Shown here one piece after another: positions 1 through 8,681 of a stretch of DNA of 56,039 nucleotides (position 1 is the first letter of the stretch; every line of letters starts with the position of its first letter). Source of the DNA: Bacteroidaceae bacterium (GTDB taxonomy: Bacteria; Bacteroidota; Bacteroidia; Bacteroidales; Bacteroidaceae); the NCBI GenBank assembly GCA_017472635.1, contig JAFUPU010000042.1:1-56039 (forward strand), read 5' to 3'. A program made the translations under genes and the position numbers. A model generated the notes under the pieces. That model was given only the letters and a program-made list of their open reading frames with translations, was not told the origin of the DNA and made no database searches.

Positions 1-4
1 CTGT

Positions 5-47
5 AAATGTCTCATTCCATGCCTGATAGAGGTGGAATGAGACATTT
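5..47. terminator. Hairpin, probable terminator of a gene left of the window
   Basis: Positions 5-19 and 33-47 form a perfect 15-bp stem around a 13-base loop. There is no long T-run, so it is a hairpin with terminator-like strength rather than a textbook intrinsic terminator. Nothing on the right side uses it, so it most likely ends a gene lying left of the window. Shorter echoes of the stem sequence (CTCATTCC) recur near 78-86 and 113-120. Confidence 0.55.
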
Positions 48-679
48 GTTATATCCGTATGTTACAAAATTGACATTCTCATTCCACCTCCTATACTTGT
101 ATTTACATCACCTCATTCCGCTCGTTTCATTTCATCTGTATCGCGCTATATAACAGATGCTTACGGGTGAAAGGAGGCCGTTTCATCCATCTTTCACGCC
201 TTCCATCAACCCTTCAACCTATTTAATGGCACGGATTTTTATTTCAAACCTCTCAACCCTTCAACCGATTTAATGGCACGCGGATGACGCGGATTAGGCG
301 GATGACCGCGGATTTTTATTTCAAACCTCTCAACCCTTCAACCGATTTAATGGCACGCGGATGACGCGGATTAGGCGGATGACCGCGGATTTTTTCATTT
401 CAAATTCTTCAACTTCTCAACCCTTCAACCACTTTAGTGGCACGCGGATGACACGGATTATTTATTATATGCACTATCAACTATCAACTATGAACTGTCA
501 ACTCCTCAACCAATCAACCAGTCAACTGCGCGAAGTGCCATCACCTGAAACAAGTGAAAGAGTGGTGAAACAGATTCCTTTCACCTGCAATTCTGTGAAT
601 CACAATGCTATACGGGTGAAATGGAGGGAGCGGAATGAGCGGAAGGAAACACAGGTATGGATGAAACGGCAGATAAAAA
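48..679. other. Gene-free, repeat-rich intergenic stretch
   Basis: I see no credible gene here; open frames crossing it read through repeats and have no family resemblance. The centre (208-470) is a tandem repeat listed separately. On both sides lie related degenerate pieces: an ACGGGTGAAA motif occurs near 165 and again at 612-621, the second paired with TTTCACC at 579-585 as an inverted repeat. These look like remnants of dispersed intergenic repeats rather than regulatory sites of a neighbouring gene. Confidence 0.5.
208..470. repeat. Imperfect tandem repeat, unit about 77 bp
   Basis: The phrase AACCCTTCAACC starts at 208, 255, 332 and 419. It is followed each time by an ATTTAATGGCACG-like segment and then, in the full units, by GC-rich GCGGATGACGCGGATTA words. 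Spacings are 47, 77 and 87 bp: the first unit lacks the GC-rich part and the last is degenerate. The same words recur in other gaps of this window (17012-17100, 18679-18800, 19960-20002, 35600-35640), so this is the largest local array of a dispersed repeat family. There are no spacer-like unique segments, which excludes a CRISPR array. Confidence 0.8.
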
Positions 680-716
680 AGGCACACCACAATCTTTTAT
701 TGAATGTGGTGTGCCT
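680..716 (-). terminator. Rho-independent terminator of the M16 peptidase operon
   Basis: A 12-bp perfect stem (680-691 with 705-716) is followed on the minus strand by a run of six T. It sits about 100 bp after the stop of the minus-strand M16 peptidase gene and has the expected orientation. Confidence 0.85.
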
Positions 717-818
717 GATATCAATCAAGGGACTATTTACAAAGCGTCAACTTCATCGACAGACAAGTTTGGCGATTTGTTTTTTAGTGGTTCAACCTTT
801 GGCAGTCTGTTTCCTTAT

Positions 819-3641
819 TCATTTTTCGCCGTTGATGCTTACTACAATGTTATTACCTTGCTTGAGCAGTTTCTTGGCATATTTCTTCAAGTCTTTGGCT
901 GTGATGCTGTTGACCAACTCTTCGTAATCGGTAACACTATCGAGGTGGTTCCAATAGTAATCTTCGAGTCCTGCCATCCAATAGCTGTTTTCTTTTTGGT
1001 CTTCTTTATATTTCTTCAACATGAACTCTTTTACGCGGGCAAGTTTTTCGGCATCCGGTCCGTTTTTGGCAAAATCTGCCAATCCTTGGCGAATGATTTC
1101 AGTCATCCGTTCACGTCGTTCGGGGTCGGTGTCGAAACTGATTTGGAGATTGGCTCTTTTTTGTGGATACTGGGTGATACTTCCCCGTATGCCTACTCCG
1201 TATGTACCACCTTCGTCTTCGCGGACACTCTCGGTATATTCCATGTCCATAACCTGGTAGAAGATATTCATGATGAGTCGGTCTTTCAGGGTGTAGTTGC
1301 CTTTGCCGCTATAAAAGAGGAAGACGGTAGACTTGGGTATTTCCATCTTACGGGTGAAGTGGTTGGCATACGTTCCCTTGCGGGGGATAAGATTGTGGTC
1401 GACGTATGTCTCTTTCTTTCCACCGGCAGGCAATGAGCCCAGGTATTGTTCGATGAGTGGAGTTGCAGTCTCTATATCGATATTTCCCACAAATACGAAC
1501 GTGAAATCTGCAGCATTGGCAAAACGTTCTTTATAGATTTCCAACACGCGGTCGTAGTCGATTTTGTCTATCATGTCCGCCTTCAAGTCGATGGCACGCG
1601 GATGATGGTTGTAAAGAGCTACGTTCAGCGAGTCGCTAAAAGCCGACATCGGGTCAAGTTCGTAGTTGTACAACTGTGCCTTCATACGATTTTTATAAGA
1701 AGCAAAGGCAGCCTCATCCTTACGGGGATTGGTGAAGGTGAGGTAGGTCAGTTGAAGCAACGTCTCAAGGTCTTTGGGCGAACAACTGCCGGTTACCCCC
1801 TCTTGCAATGAGGTAATCTTGGGAGATATTTCCAGTTTTTTCCCTGCCAACACTTTCAACAGGTCGGTATTACTGAAATTACCCAATCCGCCAAGTTCAG
1901 CCACTTTGTCTACAACCTTGAGGTTGACGATTTCGCTATCGGGGTAAAGCGAAGTTCCCCCGGCACTGAATGCTTTCATCTTTATCTCATCGGCTTTAAA
2001 GTCGGTGGGTTTGACAATGACTGTCACACCGTTGCTAAGAGTATAGATGGTTGAACCGAATGCGCCAGCTTCGCTCTTGATGATTTTTCCCGAAGCCGGT
2101 TGTTCACTTATCAGTGGTTCGCCTGACACTTGGTCGACATAGGGTGCCAACTCTTCAGCCTTAGCCTGTCCGACCACTTCGAGCAAACGCTCTTTACAGG
2201 GATAGACCACTCCCTCTTTTTCGGGTGCAAAGACGGTGATTACCTGATTGGAGTCAGTCATGTATCCCTGCAACATCTGGTTGATGGCAGCCAAGGGTAT
2301 CTGAGGAACAATCATGTTCATGATGTTATACTCATTCTCAATGCCCGGGATAGGCTCGTTGTCAATGAAATGGCGCACGTACTCCTGCACGTAGACATCG
2401 TTCTTCATTTTGTCACGCTCGTTGTAGTTGCTCTCGATAAGACGGAGGTAAGCAGCTTTTGCGCGTGCATATTCTCCTTCAGTAAAGCCATGAAGACGTG
2501 CCCGCTCCAACTCGCGGGTAAGGGTAGAGAGTGCTTCTTCTATCCCATCTTCCTTGCAGACGGCATAACCCATTAAGGCATCTTTGGTTTTTGAGACAAA
2601 GTAATCGTCCTCGTAAGCAGCAGCATATACAAACGGGGGATTGGCGCTTCCTTGAATAATCTCCTGCAAACGTGCGCTTAACATTTTTGAAATGATATAG
2701 TCGGCATAGACCTTCACCAGGTAGTTAAGGTCGTTTTTCGCTTCATTGGGAACGGCATCGTGCTTGCTCATATAGTAAATGGTGGCATTCTGCTGCTCTT
2801 TGTCGGTGGCAAAGGATACAATCGTCTCTTTGTTATCGGCAACCGGGTAGTAAAGACGTGGAGCTGCTTGTGCGGGCATCTCTATAGAAGAGAAGATATC
2901 TTTAATCTTTTGCTCCATCATGTCGACATCGAAGTCACCAACAACGATGATACCCTGCTGGTCGGGACGATACCATTTCTTATAATAATCGCGCAAGGCT
3001 TGGTAAGGGAAATTGTCTACCACTTCCATGGTACCGATAGGAAGACGATAGGCGTAACGGCTACCTTGGTATACCTCGGGAAATACCTTCTCATACATAC
3101 GCATGATAGGACTCATACGGGTACGCCACTCTTCGTGTATGACGCCTCGCTCTTTGTCTATCTCTTTCTCCTCAAGAGTGAGACCGTCAGCCCAGTCGCG
3201 CAACATCCACAAACAAGAGTCAATTGCCTCGGGGACCTTCTTGATAGGGACATTGTCTATGTTGTAAACCGTTTCGTCAACAGCTGTGTAGGCATTGAGA
3301 TTGGTGCCGAACTTGACTCCTATATTCTCGAGGTATTCGCGTAAGCGGTTTCCAGGGAAATGGTTGGTTCCGTTGAAACACATGTGTTCGAGGAAGTGTG
3401 CCAAACCACGTTGGTCATCCTCTTCCAAGATGGAACCTACCTTTTGGGCAATGTAGAAATAGGCTTGCCCCTCGGGCAAAGCATTGTAACGGATATAATA
3501 GGTAAGTCCATTGTCTAACTTGCCGATACGCACCTTCGGGTCGATGGGTACAGCTTGTGACTGTCCGTTAGCTATCCCTGTTGTGATACAGCTAAGGAGT
3601 GCGAATACAACTAAGGCTTTAAAATGTTTGAGATTCTTCAT
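819..3641 (-). CDS. M16 family zinc metallopeptidase (full-length, two-domain)
   Basis: Secreted or envelope-anchored peptidase of the insulinase/pitrilysin family, predicted to degrade peptides in the periplasm. The N-terminus has a hydrophobic export signal (residues 5-25); an LLSC at 15-18 could make it a lipoprotein, but this is uncertain. The inverted zinc motif HFLEH is at 82-86, and the downstream helix with the third metal ligand (EEKEIDKERGVIHEE) follows about 75 residues later. At 940 residues it has the length of PqqL/PtrA-like proteins with an active N-terminal and a degenerate C-terminal half. Only 6 bp separate it from the upstream CPBP gene, so the two are probably co-transcribed. 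The substrate is unknown. Confidence 0.93.
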   Translation of the reverse strand: MKNLKHFKALVVFALLSCITTGIANGQSQAVPIDPKVRIGKLDNGLTYYIRYNALPEGQAYFYIAQKVGSILEEDDQRGLAHFLEHMCFNGTNHFPGNRLREYLENIGVKFGTNLNAYTAVDETVYNIDNVPIKKVPEAIDSCLWMLRDWADGLTLEEKEIDKERGVIHEEWRTRMSPIMRMYEKVFPEVYQGSRYAYRLPIGTMEVVDNFPYQALRDYYKKWYRPDQQGIIVVGDFDVDMMEQKIKDIFSSIEMPAQAAPRLYYPVADNKETIVSFATDKEQQNATIYYMSKHDAVPNEAKNDLNYLVKVYADYIISKMLSARLQEIIQGSANPPFVYAAAYEDDYFVSKTKDALMGYAVCKEDGIEEALSTLTRELERARLHGFTEGEYARAKAAYLRLIESNYNERDKMKNDVYVQEYVRHFIDNEPIPGIENEYNIMNMIVPQIPLAAINQMLQGYMTDSNQVITVFAPEKEGVVYPCKERLLEVVGQAKAEELAPYVDQVSGEPLISEQPASGKIIKSEAGAFGSTIYTLSNGVTVIVKPTDFKADEIKMKAFSAGGTSLYPDSEIVNLKVVDKVAELGGLGNFSNTDLLKVLAGKKLEISPKITSLQEGVTGSCSPKDLETLLQLTYLTFTNPRKDEAAFASYKNRMKAQLYNYELDPMSAFSDSLNVALYNHHPRAIDLKADMIDKIDYDRVLEIYKERFANAADFTFVFVGNIDIETATPLIEQYLGSLPAGGKKETYVDHNLIPRKGTYANHFTRKMEIPKSTVFLFYSGKGNYTLKDRLIMNIFYQVMDMEYTESVREDEGGTYGVGIRGSITQYPQKRANLQISFDTDPERRERMTEIIRQGLADFAKNGPDAEKLARVKEFMLKKYKEDQKENSYWMAGLEDYYWNHLDSVTDYEELVNSITAKDLKKYAKKLLKQGNNIVVSINGEK

Positions 3642-3647
3642 AATTGA

Positions 3648-4445
3648 TTAATTATTATCGTTTTTATTGTCTTTATATGTAAAATAATTGAGTTGCAGCA
3701 CTTTTCCACAAGCAAACATCAGCGTTAATCCGGTCAAGGCTATAAAAACCAACAAAAGGGAAGAGGAAAGAGAGTCTGCATCGCCAAGCAGCCCTTCACT
3801 GCCCAAATATGCCAACTCGACAACCGCCAGACTGTTGTTGAAAACATGCCCAAGGATAGCCGGAATGAGACTGCCTGTTTTCCAACAGACCCAACCGAAG
3901 ATGATTCCCATGAAGAAAGCAAAAGGCACTTGTGCCGGATTGAGGTGAATGATACCAAAAAACAGGGCTGACAGGAGTATTGATTTCTTCATAGAATAAC
4001 CACTTCCTTTGTTTAATGAACGGATAATGGCACCACGGAAGAGTAACTCCTCTAATAAAGGAGCCAACAACGATATGCCCAAAACTCCGGTAACGGAATG
4101 TGACAAACCTATGAAATCGTTTTCAAGCCAATCAGGAAGCTTTATCAACGTATTCAAGGAGTTGCAGACCAACATGCCGCCGAAAATACACCCAATGCTG
4201 ACCAACAGGCGTACAGGATGTACCGGACGGAAAGTCTCGCGGAGGCGGATATACCGGAATCTGATAAGATGGATAATCATAGCAGCACTTGAAAGAAGCA
4301 ATACCCATCCGAGCTGAGTGGGACTGAGGTACGTTGTTGCTTGCTGTTGTGTGAGTTGGGACAAAAACTGCAACCCGGTAACCATTGCGCTAAACAGCAA
4401 CTGGTATCCCAAATAGTATAGAATCAATTTGATGGCTTGCTTCAT
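3648..4445 (-). CDS. CPBP family intramembrane metalloprotease
   Basis: Polytopic membrane protein of the CAAX-protease/bacteriocin-processing (CPBP, Abi) family. All three signature motifs are present in order: EELLFRG (EExxxR), FFGIIH (FxxxH) and GHVFNNS (HxxxN), which together make the glutamate/histidine metal site. About seven to eight hydrophobic segments are visible across 265 residues. It is the first gene of a two-gene minus-strand unit with the M16 peptidase. Members can be peptidases or act in membrane-protein processing; no specific substrate can be inferred. Confidence 0.9.
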   Translation of the reverse strand: MKQAIKLILYYLGYQLLFSAMVTGLQFLSQLTQQQATTYLSPTQLGWVLLLSSAAMIIHLIRFRYIRLRETFRPVHPVRLLVSIGCIFGGMLVCNSLNTLIKLPDWLENDFIGLSHSVTGVLGISLLAPLLEELLFRGAIIRSLNKGSGYSMKKSILLSALFFGIIHLNPAQVPFAFFMGIIFGWVCWKTGSLIPAILGHVFNNSLAVVELAYLGSEGLLGDADSLSSSLLLVFIALTGLTLMFACGKVLQLNYFTYKDNKNDNN

Positions 4446-4572
4446 TGTGCACAGAGTGGTTTTTGAGCAGGAATCGTATCCTGTTTTGATTATTTAATGC
4501 AAATAAACAAAGAATATTCGGCATGAAGAAAAAAACGTGGTAATTTTAAACTAAATTCACAGCCAAACAAGA

Positions 4573-6405
4573 TTATCGGGCACCCAAATCATCGAAAACG
4601 GTCTGCAGAATGGCTTGCCCGCGTTGTAACCTGAGGGTGTCGGCAGATGGATATTCGGCTATGATTTTTCCTGACTCGTTACTGAAAACTGTAGCCCCCG
4701 TGCTGTCTATGAATCCCAACCCGTCGTTGAAGGTATAAAACGCAAAAGGATAGGTATAACTGCTGTCAAGGATGTTTCGGCTAAAGTCAAACCCGTCAGC
4801 TGAAAGCCCCAATTGAGCCAATAACGTAGCAGGAAGGTCGGTTTGGCTGGCGAGTTTGTCGACAACCATTGGCTTCTTTATGGCTCCTCCCGTCCAAACC
4901 ATGGGTATATGATAAAAATCGGGCGAAGTACGTCCTACTATTTTCCCCTCCGGATAGTCGCAACTATGGTCGGGAAGGCAGATGACAAGCAAATTCTCCC
5001 AAGCCGGTGTCTGTTTTAACTGATCGATGAATTTGCCCAGACAAGCATCGGTATACGCAAAGGCATTCAATCGCTTGTCGTTAGGGAAACGTTGAAACGG
5101 AACCTCAAAAGGTTCGTGGCTACTCAACGTGAGAAAGGCGGTATGCCAGGGTTGGCTGTCTGTCCGATTCGCGATAACTTTGTAAAGATGATCAAAGGTG
5201 ATGTCATCGTTGACTCCCCAAGCATTACTCCGCTGTTCAGCGAGCGTAAAATCGGTGTCAGCCGTAATCTGTTGGTATCCGCTACCCAACAAGTAACTCT
5301 TCATATTGGTAAAATTGATATCGCCCCCATAGAGAAAGTCGGTGCGGTATCCGGCAGCGGACAAAGATGCAGCTATAGAAGGAAGGGTACGGCTCTTGGC
5401 AGGAATCTTCATGACAGATGTCTGAGGAAGTCCCGGATATCCGCTGAAGATACAAATGGTGCCCCGGTCGGTACGGAAACTATTGGCATAGAACTGGGTG
5501 AAAAAGACTCCTTCACGGGCAATACGGTCGAAATTGGGCGAAGCTCCCTTGGCACCTCCCAATGATTCGGTAAAGACAGCTCCGAATCCTTCCAGTACAA
5601 TTATTAAAATGTTGGGACGCTCGGTTTTCAACAAATGAGTCGTGGCAGAATCGGAAGATGCAACCGGGTAAAGCCCATCGAACAAAGAAGCGCGTTTCTC
5701 TTCGGGGAAAAAATCGTATTTGTCTTCAAACCGTTCGCTCTTACCTGCAGATGAAATCAGGCTGAAGAGTGGATTGACAGCTGCATGGTTAAGAAACTGA
5801 TGCTGACTGAAGTATACTTGCCCGATGTTGGCAGTCGACTCAGATACCCCTCCACGAATGATGATAAACAGACAACCTCCAATCAACAATGCCGAAACGG
5901 TATCAAGGATGCGATGCTTTACAGGGGGAAAATTGTGGGGAGTAAGACGGATGAGTAGAACTGAGGTCAAGACTGCAAGCAAGAAGATGACGCTTACACG
6001 TAATATGACGAAACCAATAGAAACACTCGCCATGGCTTCGGAAGGCGAATCAAGATAATTGAATATGGTTGCATCGAGCTTGAATCCCCAAAACTCGTAC
6101 AGTGCTGTATCAACAACCAATCCGATAGCGACAAGCAATCCGATGAGAGACCAATAGGGGAGCAACCATTTGCGGAGTGAAAGTGCTGGAAACCAAATGC
6201 TGACAATGAGCATCAGCAGAGGTATCACGGAAAGATAGCCAGCCACGGTGGCATCTAAAGAGAGTCCGTGCCATATGACCTGCAAATAATCGGTGAATGC
6301 AAGAGGTCCTGATTGGTTGTATAGCATAAATATAGGTTTCCACAAAGCAAACAGAAGAACCAAAACTGCAAATTGAATCAAAAGAAAAAATACTCTTTTT
6401 TTCAT
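4573..6405 (-). CDS. LTA synthase-like membrane sulfatase/phosphotransferase
   Basis: Predicted inner-membrane enzyme with about five N-terminal transmembrane helices (residues 1-180) and a periplasmic alkaline-phosphatase/sulfatase-fold domain (about 265-600). The metal-site region NILIIVLEGFG and the nucleophile region FRTDRGT, in which the first Thr is the likely catalytic residue, are present, as is the C-terminal LPDHS metal motif. In Gram-positives this fold polymerises glycerol phosphate; in Bacteroidales such proteins probably transfer a phospho-alcohol group from a lipid to a glycan or lipid, which is inference. It is divergent from a second, different member of the same family at 6511. 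Confidence 0.88.
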   Translation of the reverse strand: MKKRVFFLLIQFAVLVLLFALWKPIFMLYNQSGPLAFTDYLQVIWHGLSLDATVAGYLSVIPLLMLIVSIWFPALSLRKWLLPYWSLIGLLVAIGLVVDTALYEFWGFKLDATIFNYLDSPSEAMASVSIGFVILRVSVIFLLAVLTSVLLIRLTPHNFPPVKHRILDTVSALLIGGCLFIIIRGGVSESTANIGQVYFSQHQFLNHAAVNPLFSLISSAGKSERFEDKYDFFPEEKRASLFDGLYPVASSDSATTHLLKTERPNILIIVLEGFGAVFTESLGGAKGASPNFDRIAREGVFFTQFYANSFRTDRGTICIFSGYPGLPQTSVMKIPAKSRTLPSIAASLSAAGYRTDFLYGGDINFTNMKSYLLGSGYQQITADTDFTLAEQRSNAWGVNDDITFDHLYKVIANRTDSQPWHTAFLTLSSHEPFEVPFQRFPNDKRLNAFAYTDACLGKFIDQLKQTPAWENLLVICLPDHSCDYPEGKIVGRTSPDFYHIPMVWTGGAIKKPMVVDKLASQTDLPATLLAQLGLSADGFDFSRNILDSSYTYPFAFYTFNDGLGFIDSTGATVFSNESGKIIAEYPSADTLRLQRGQAILQTVFDDLGAR

Positions 6406-6438
6406 ATTAATGGGGCGTATATATAGAACTTAACGGTG

Positions 6439-6475
6439 CAAAGTAACTGCTTTTTTCAGATTTTATGTACTTTTG
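6439..6475. promoter_or_regulatory. Divergent promoters between two LTA-synthase-like genes
   Basis: On the + strand, TACTTTTG at 6468-6475 fits the Bacteroidales -7 consensus and lies 35 bp before the ATG at 6511. On the minus strand, TTACTTTG (6439-6446) lies 33 bp before the ATG at 6405 and matches less well. No clear TTTG -33 element was found for either, so both assignments rest on the -7 box and spacing. Confidence 0.55.
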
Positions 6476-6510
6476 CAGAATGAAACTTCGTTAATAGGAT
6501 AAAAATTGCG

Positions 6511-8478
6511 ATGAAATTAAAACGTTTATATGATATAATAGGAGCTTCGCCTGTAAATATGCAAGTGGCATTGGTGACCAACTTACTGCTTTCATTGGTA
6601 TTGTTCATGCTTGGAAGGGTTGTGTTTCTGGCAATGAATTATGAGTTTTATGGTGAACACCTGACAATGGGGCTATTAGCTGAAATGTTTCGGGGTGGAT
6701 TGATGTTTGACCTATCGGCAATGGTTTATGTCAATGCTCTATATATATTAATGATGTTGTTGCCTTGGAGTGGTAAAGAAAAAAGGGCATATCAGCTGAG
6801 TGCAAAAGTGATTTTCTGTCTTTTCAATGGGATAGCCTTGGTGGCAAACCTGACAGATACAGTCTATTTTAGATTCACAGGAAGAAGAACTACTGCCACA
6901 ATCTTTCAGGAATTTGAGAATGAAGGGAATATAGGAACTGTATTGGGTTCTGAACTGATAAATCATTGGTTCTTGGTCGTACTATTTGGTCTGCTTATGT
7001 GGGGCGTGTGGAAACTCTACTACAACCCCGTAATACAAAAGCGGAAAGGATTCAATAAAGTTTACTATATCGCACAGACTGCAACTCTATTAATTGCTAT
7101 TCCACTTTGCGTAGTTGCAATTAGAGGAGGGATAGGTAAAGCCGTCCGCCCAATAGCTATCAGTAATGCCAATCAATATATCAACCGTCCGATAGAAGCA
7201 GGAGTGGTTTTGAATACCCCTTTTTCTATCATTCGGACCATCGGGAAGAAACCTTTTGAGGTGCCCAACTATTTGTCAGAAAAAGAAATGGAACAGACGT
7301 TCACTCCTCTGCATCAGCCTAAAGGAGGAGAGGTGTTTACTCCCAAAAATGTAGTTATATTTATATTGGAAAGCTTTGGGACTGAATATGTTGGCGTGTA
7401 CAACCAAGCATTGGACGAAGGTAATTACAAAGGGTATACTCCTTTTCTTGATTCACTGATAACAAAAAGTTATTCGTTTGATTATTCGTATGGAAATGGA
7501 AGGAAGAGCATTGATGGTATGCCTTCGGTGCTATCTTCTATTCCGATGTTTGTAGAACCATTCTTTGTAACACCTGCTGCATTGAATAAGGTGAGTGGCA
7601 TTGCAGGAGAGTTAACAGGAAAAAAAGGTTATTACTCGGCTTTCTTTCACGGAGCACAAAATGGCTCCATGGGATTTCAAGCTTTTGCGCGGGCTACCGG
7701 ATTTAAGGATTATTTTGGCAAAACAGAATACAACCAAGAACCGGCATACAATGGGGACGATGACTTTGATGGAACATGGGCTATTTGGGATGAAGAGTTT
7801 TTTCAATTCTTTTGTGACAAAATCACTTCATTCAGGCAACCTTTTGTAACCGCCATGTTCAGTGCAACTTCACATCATCCTTTTGCCGTTCCTGAACGCT
7901 ATCAAGGAGTGTTCCCCAAAGGCACGAAACCTATCCACCAGTGTATTGGATATACCGATAATGCATTACGACTTTTTTTTGAAAAAGCAAAAAAACAACC
8001 CTGGTTTAACAATACTCTTTTCGTAATAACAGCAGACCATACTAACCAGACAGACCATTCGCTCTACCAGACAGATTATGGCGTTTTTGCAGTACCTGTC
8101 ATATTCTATGAACCGGGGGCGGGACTGCAAGGAAGAGGGAAAGGAATAGCCCAACAGATAGACATTATGCCGACAGTGCTCGGATATTTAGGATATGACC
8201 AACCCTATATCGCTTTTGGGTGCGATTTGTTCCAGACTCCTGTAACGGAGCAGTATGCCGTCAACTATTTCAATGGTGTCTACCAATATTTCAAAGGAGA
8301 TTATATACTGCAGTTTGACGGAGAAAAGGTGGTGGCTGTTTATGACTACAAAACAGACCCTTTGCAAAAGCACAATATTGTAGGACGTATTTTGCCGCAA
8401 AAAGATATGGAACGTGAATTAAAAGCCATTATCCAACAATATATGACTCGGATGAATGGGGATGCGCTTGTTCCTTGA
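6511..8478 (+). CDS. LTA synthase-like membrane sulfatase with Ser at the nucleophile site
   Basis: A second member of the LTA-synthase/sulfatase family, 655 residues, with about five N-terminal membrane helices (to about residue 235) and a periplasmic catalytic domain (about 270-620). The first metal motif is NVVIFILESFGTEY and the later metal motif is VITADHTNQTDH. In the nucleophile segment GNGRKSIDGMPS, a Ser sits where the divergent neighbour has Thr; Ser can also act as nucleophile, so I do not call it inactive. It is monocistronic by layout, with its own -7 box at 6468-6475. The acceptor and donor are unknown; cell-envelope modification is inferred from the fold. Confidence 0.88.
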   Translation: MKLKRLYDIIGASPVNMQVALVTNLLLSLVLFMLGRVVFLAMNYEFYGEHLTMGLLAEMFRGGLMFDLSAMVYVNALYILMMLLPWSGKEKRAYQLSAKVIFCLFNGIALVANLTDTVYFRFTGRRTTATIFQEFENEGNIGTVLGSELINHWFLVVLFGLLMWGVWKLYYNPVIQKRKGFNKVYYIAQTATLLIAIPLCVVAIRGGIGKAVRPIAISNANQYINRPIEAGVVLNTPFSIIRTIGKKPFEVPNYLSEKEMEQTFTPLHQPKGGEVFTPKNVVIFILESFGTEYVGVYNQALDEGNYKGYTPFLDSLITKSYSFDYSYGNGRKSIDGMPSVLSSIPMFVEPFFVTPAALNKVSGIAGELTGKKGYYSAFFHGAQNGSMGFQAFARATGFKDYFGKTEYNQEPAYNGDDDFDGTWAIWDEEFFQFFCDKITSFRQPFVTAMFSATSHHPFAVPERYQGVFPKGTKPIHQCIGYTDNALRLFFEKAKKQPWFNNTLFVITADHTNQTDHSLYQTDYGVFAVPVIFYEPGAGLQGRGKGIAQQIDIMPTVLGYLGYDQPYIAFGCDLFQTPVTEQYAVNYFNGVYQYFKGDYILQFDGEKVVAVYDYKTDPLQKHNIVGRILPQKDMERELKAIIQQYMTRMNGDALVP

Positions 8479-8644
8479 AAGATTCTCTGAGACGTGAGCC
8501 TAAACCCGTTTGCAGGATAAAAGAAGAATATCACAGGGTGTTAAACCTTGTTTTTTCTTTTTTAGAATCTCTAAATAAAGGGGATTTATTTATAATATAA
8601 TATAAAACTTTCCCTATTTCTTTTCCTTCTCTCAAAAATATCAT

Positions 8645-8652
8645 TACTTTTG
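8645..8652 (+). promoter_or_regulatory. Bacteroidales -7 promoter box
   Basis: TACTTTTG followed by CACC lies 29 bp before the ATG at 8682. It is the only clear promoter seen upstream of the DUF6242-uppS-bamA-ompH-murI run, so it may drive much of that cluster. No convincing -33 TTTG is visible. Confidence 0.6.
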
Positions 8653-8681
8653 CACCTTAATTTAAGCAAAATGTAAAAGCG

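Noticed and set aside
208-470. Possible CRISPR array
   Set aside because: The units are adjacent and degenerate, with no unique spacers of even length, and the words recur singly in other gaps. No cas gene is in the window.
361-1436. Two open frames on the + strand before and over the first M16 gene
   Set aside because: They cross the tandem repeat, the terminator and the opposite strand of a well-supported peptidase. Their translations show no family resemblance and no promoter.
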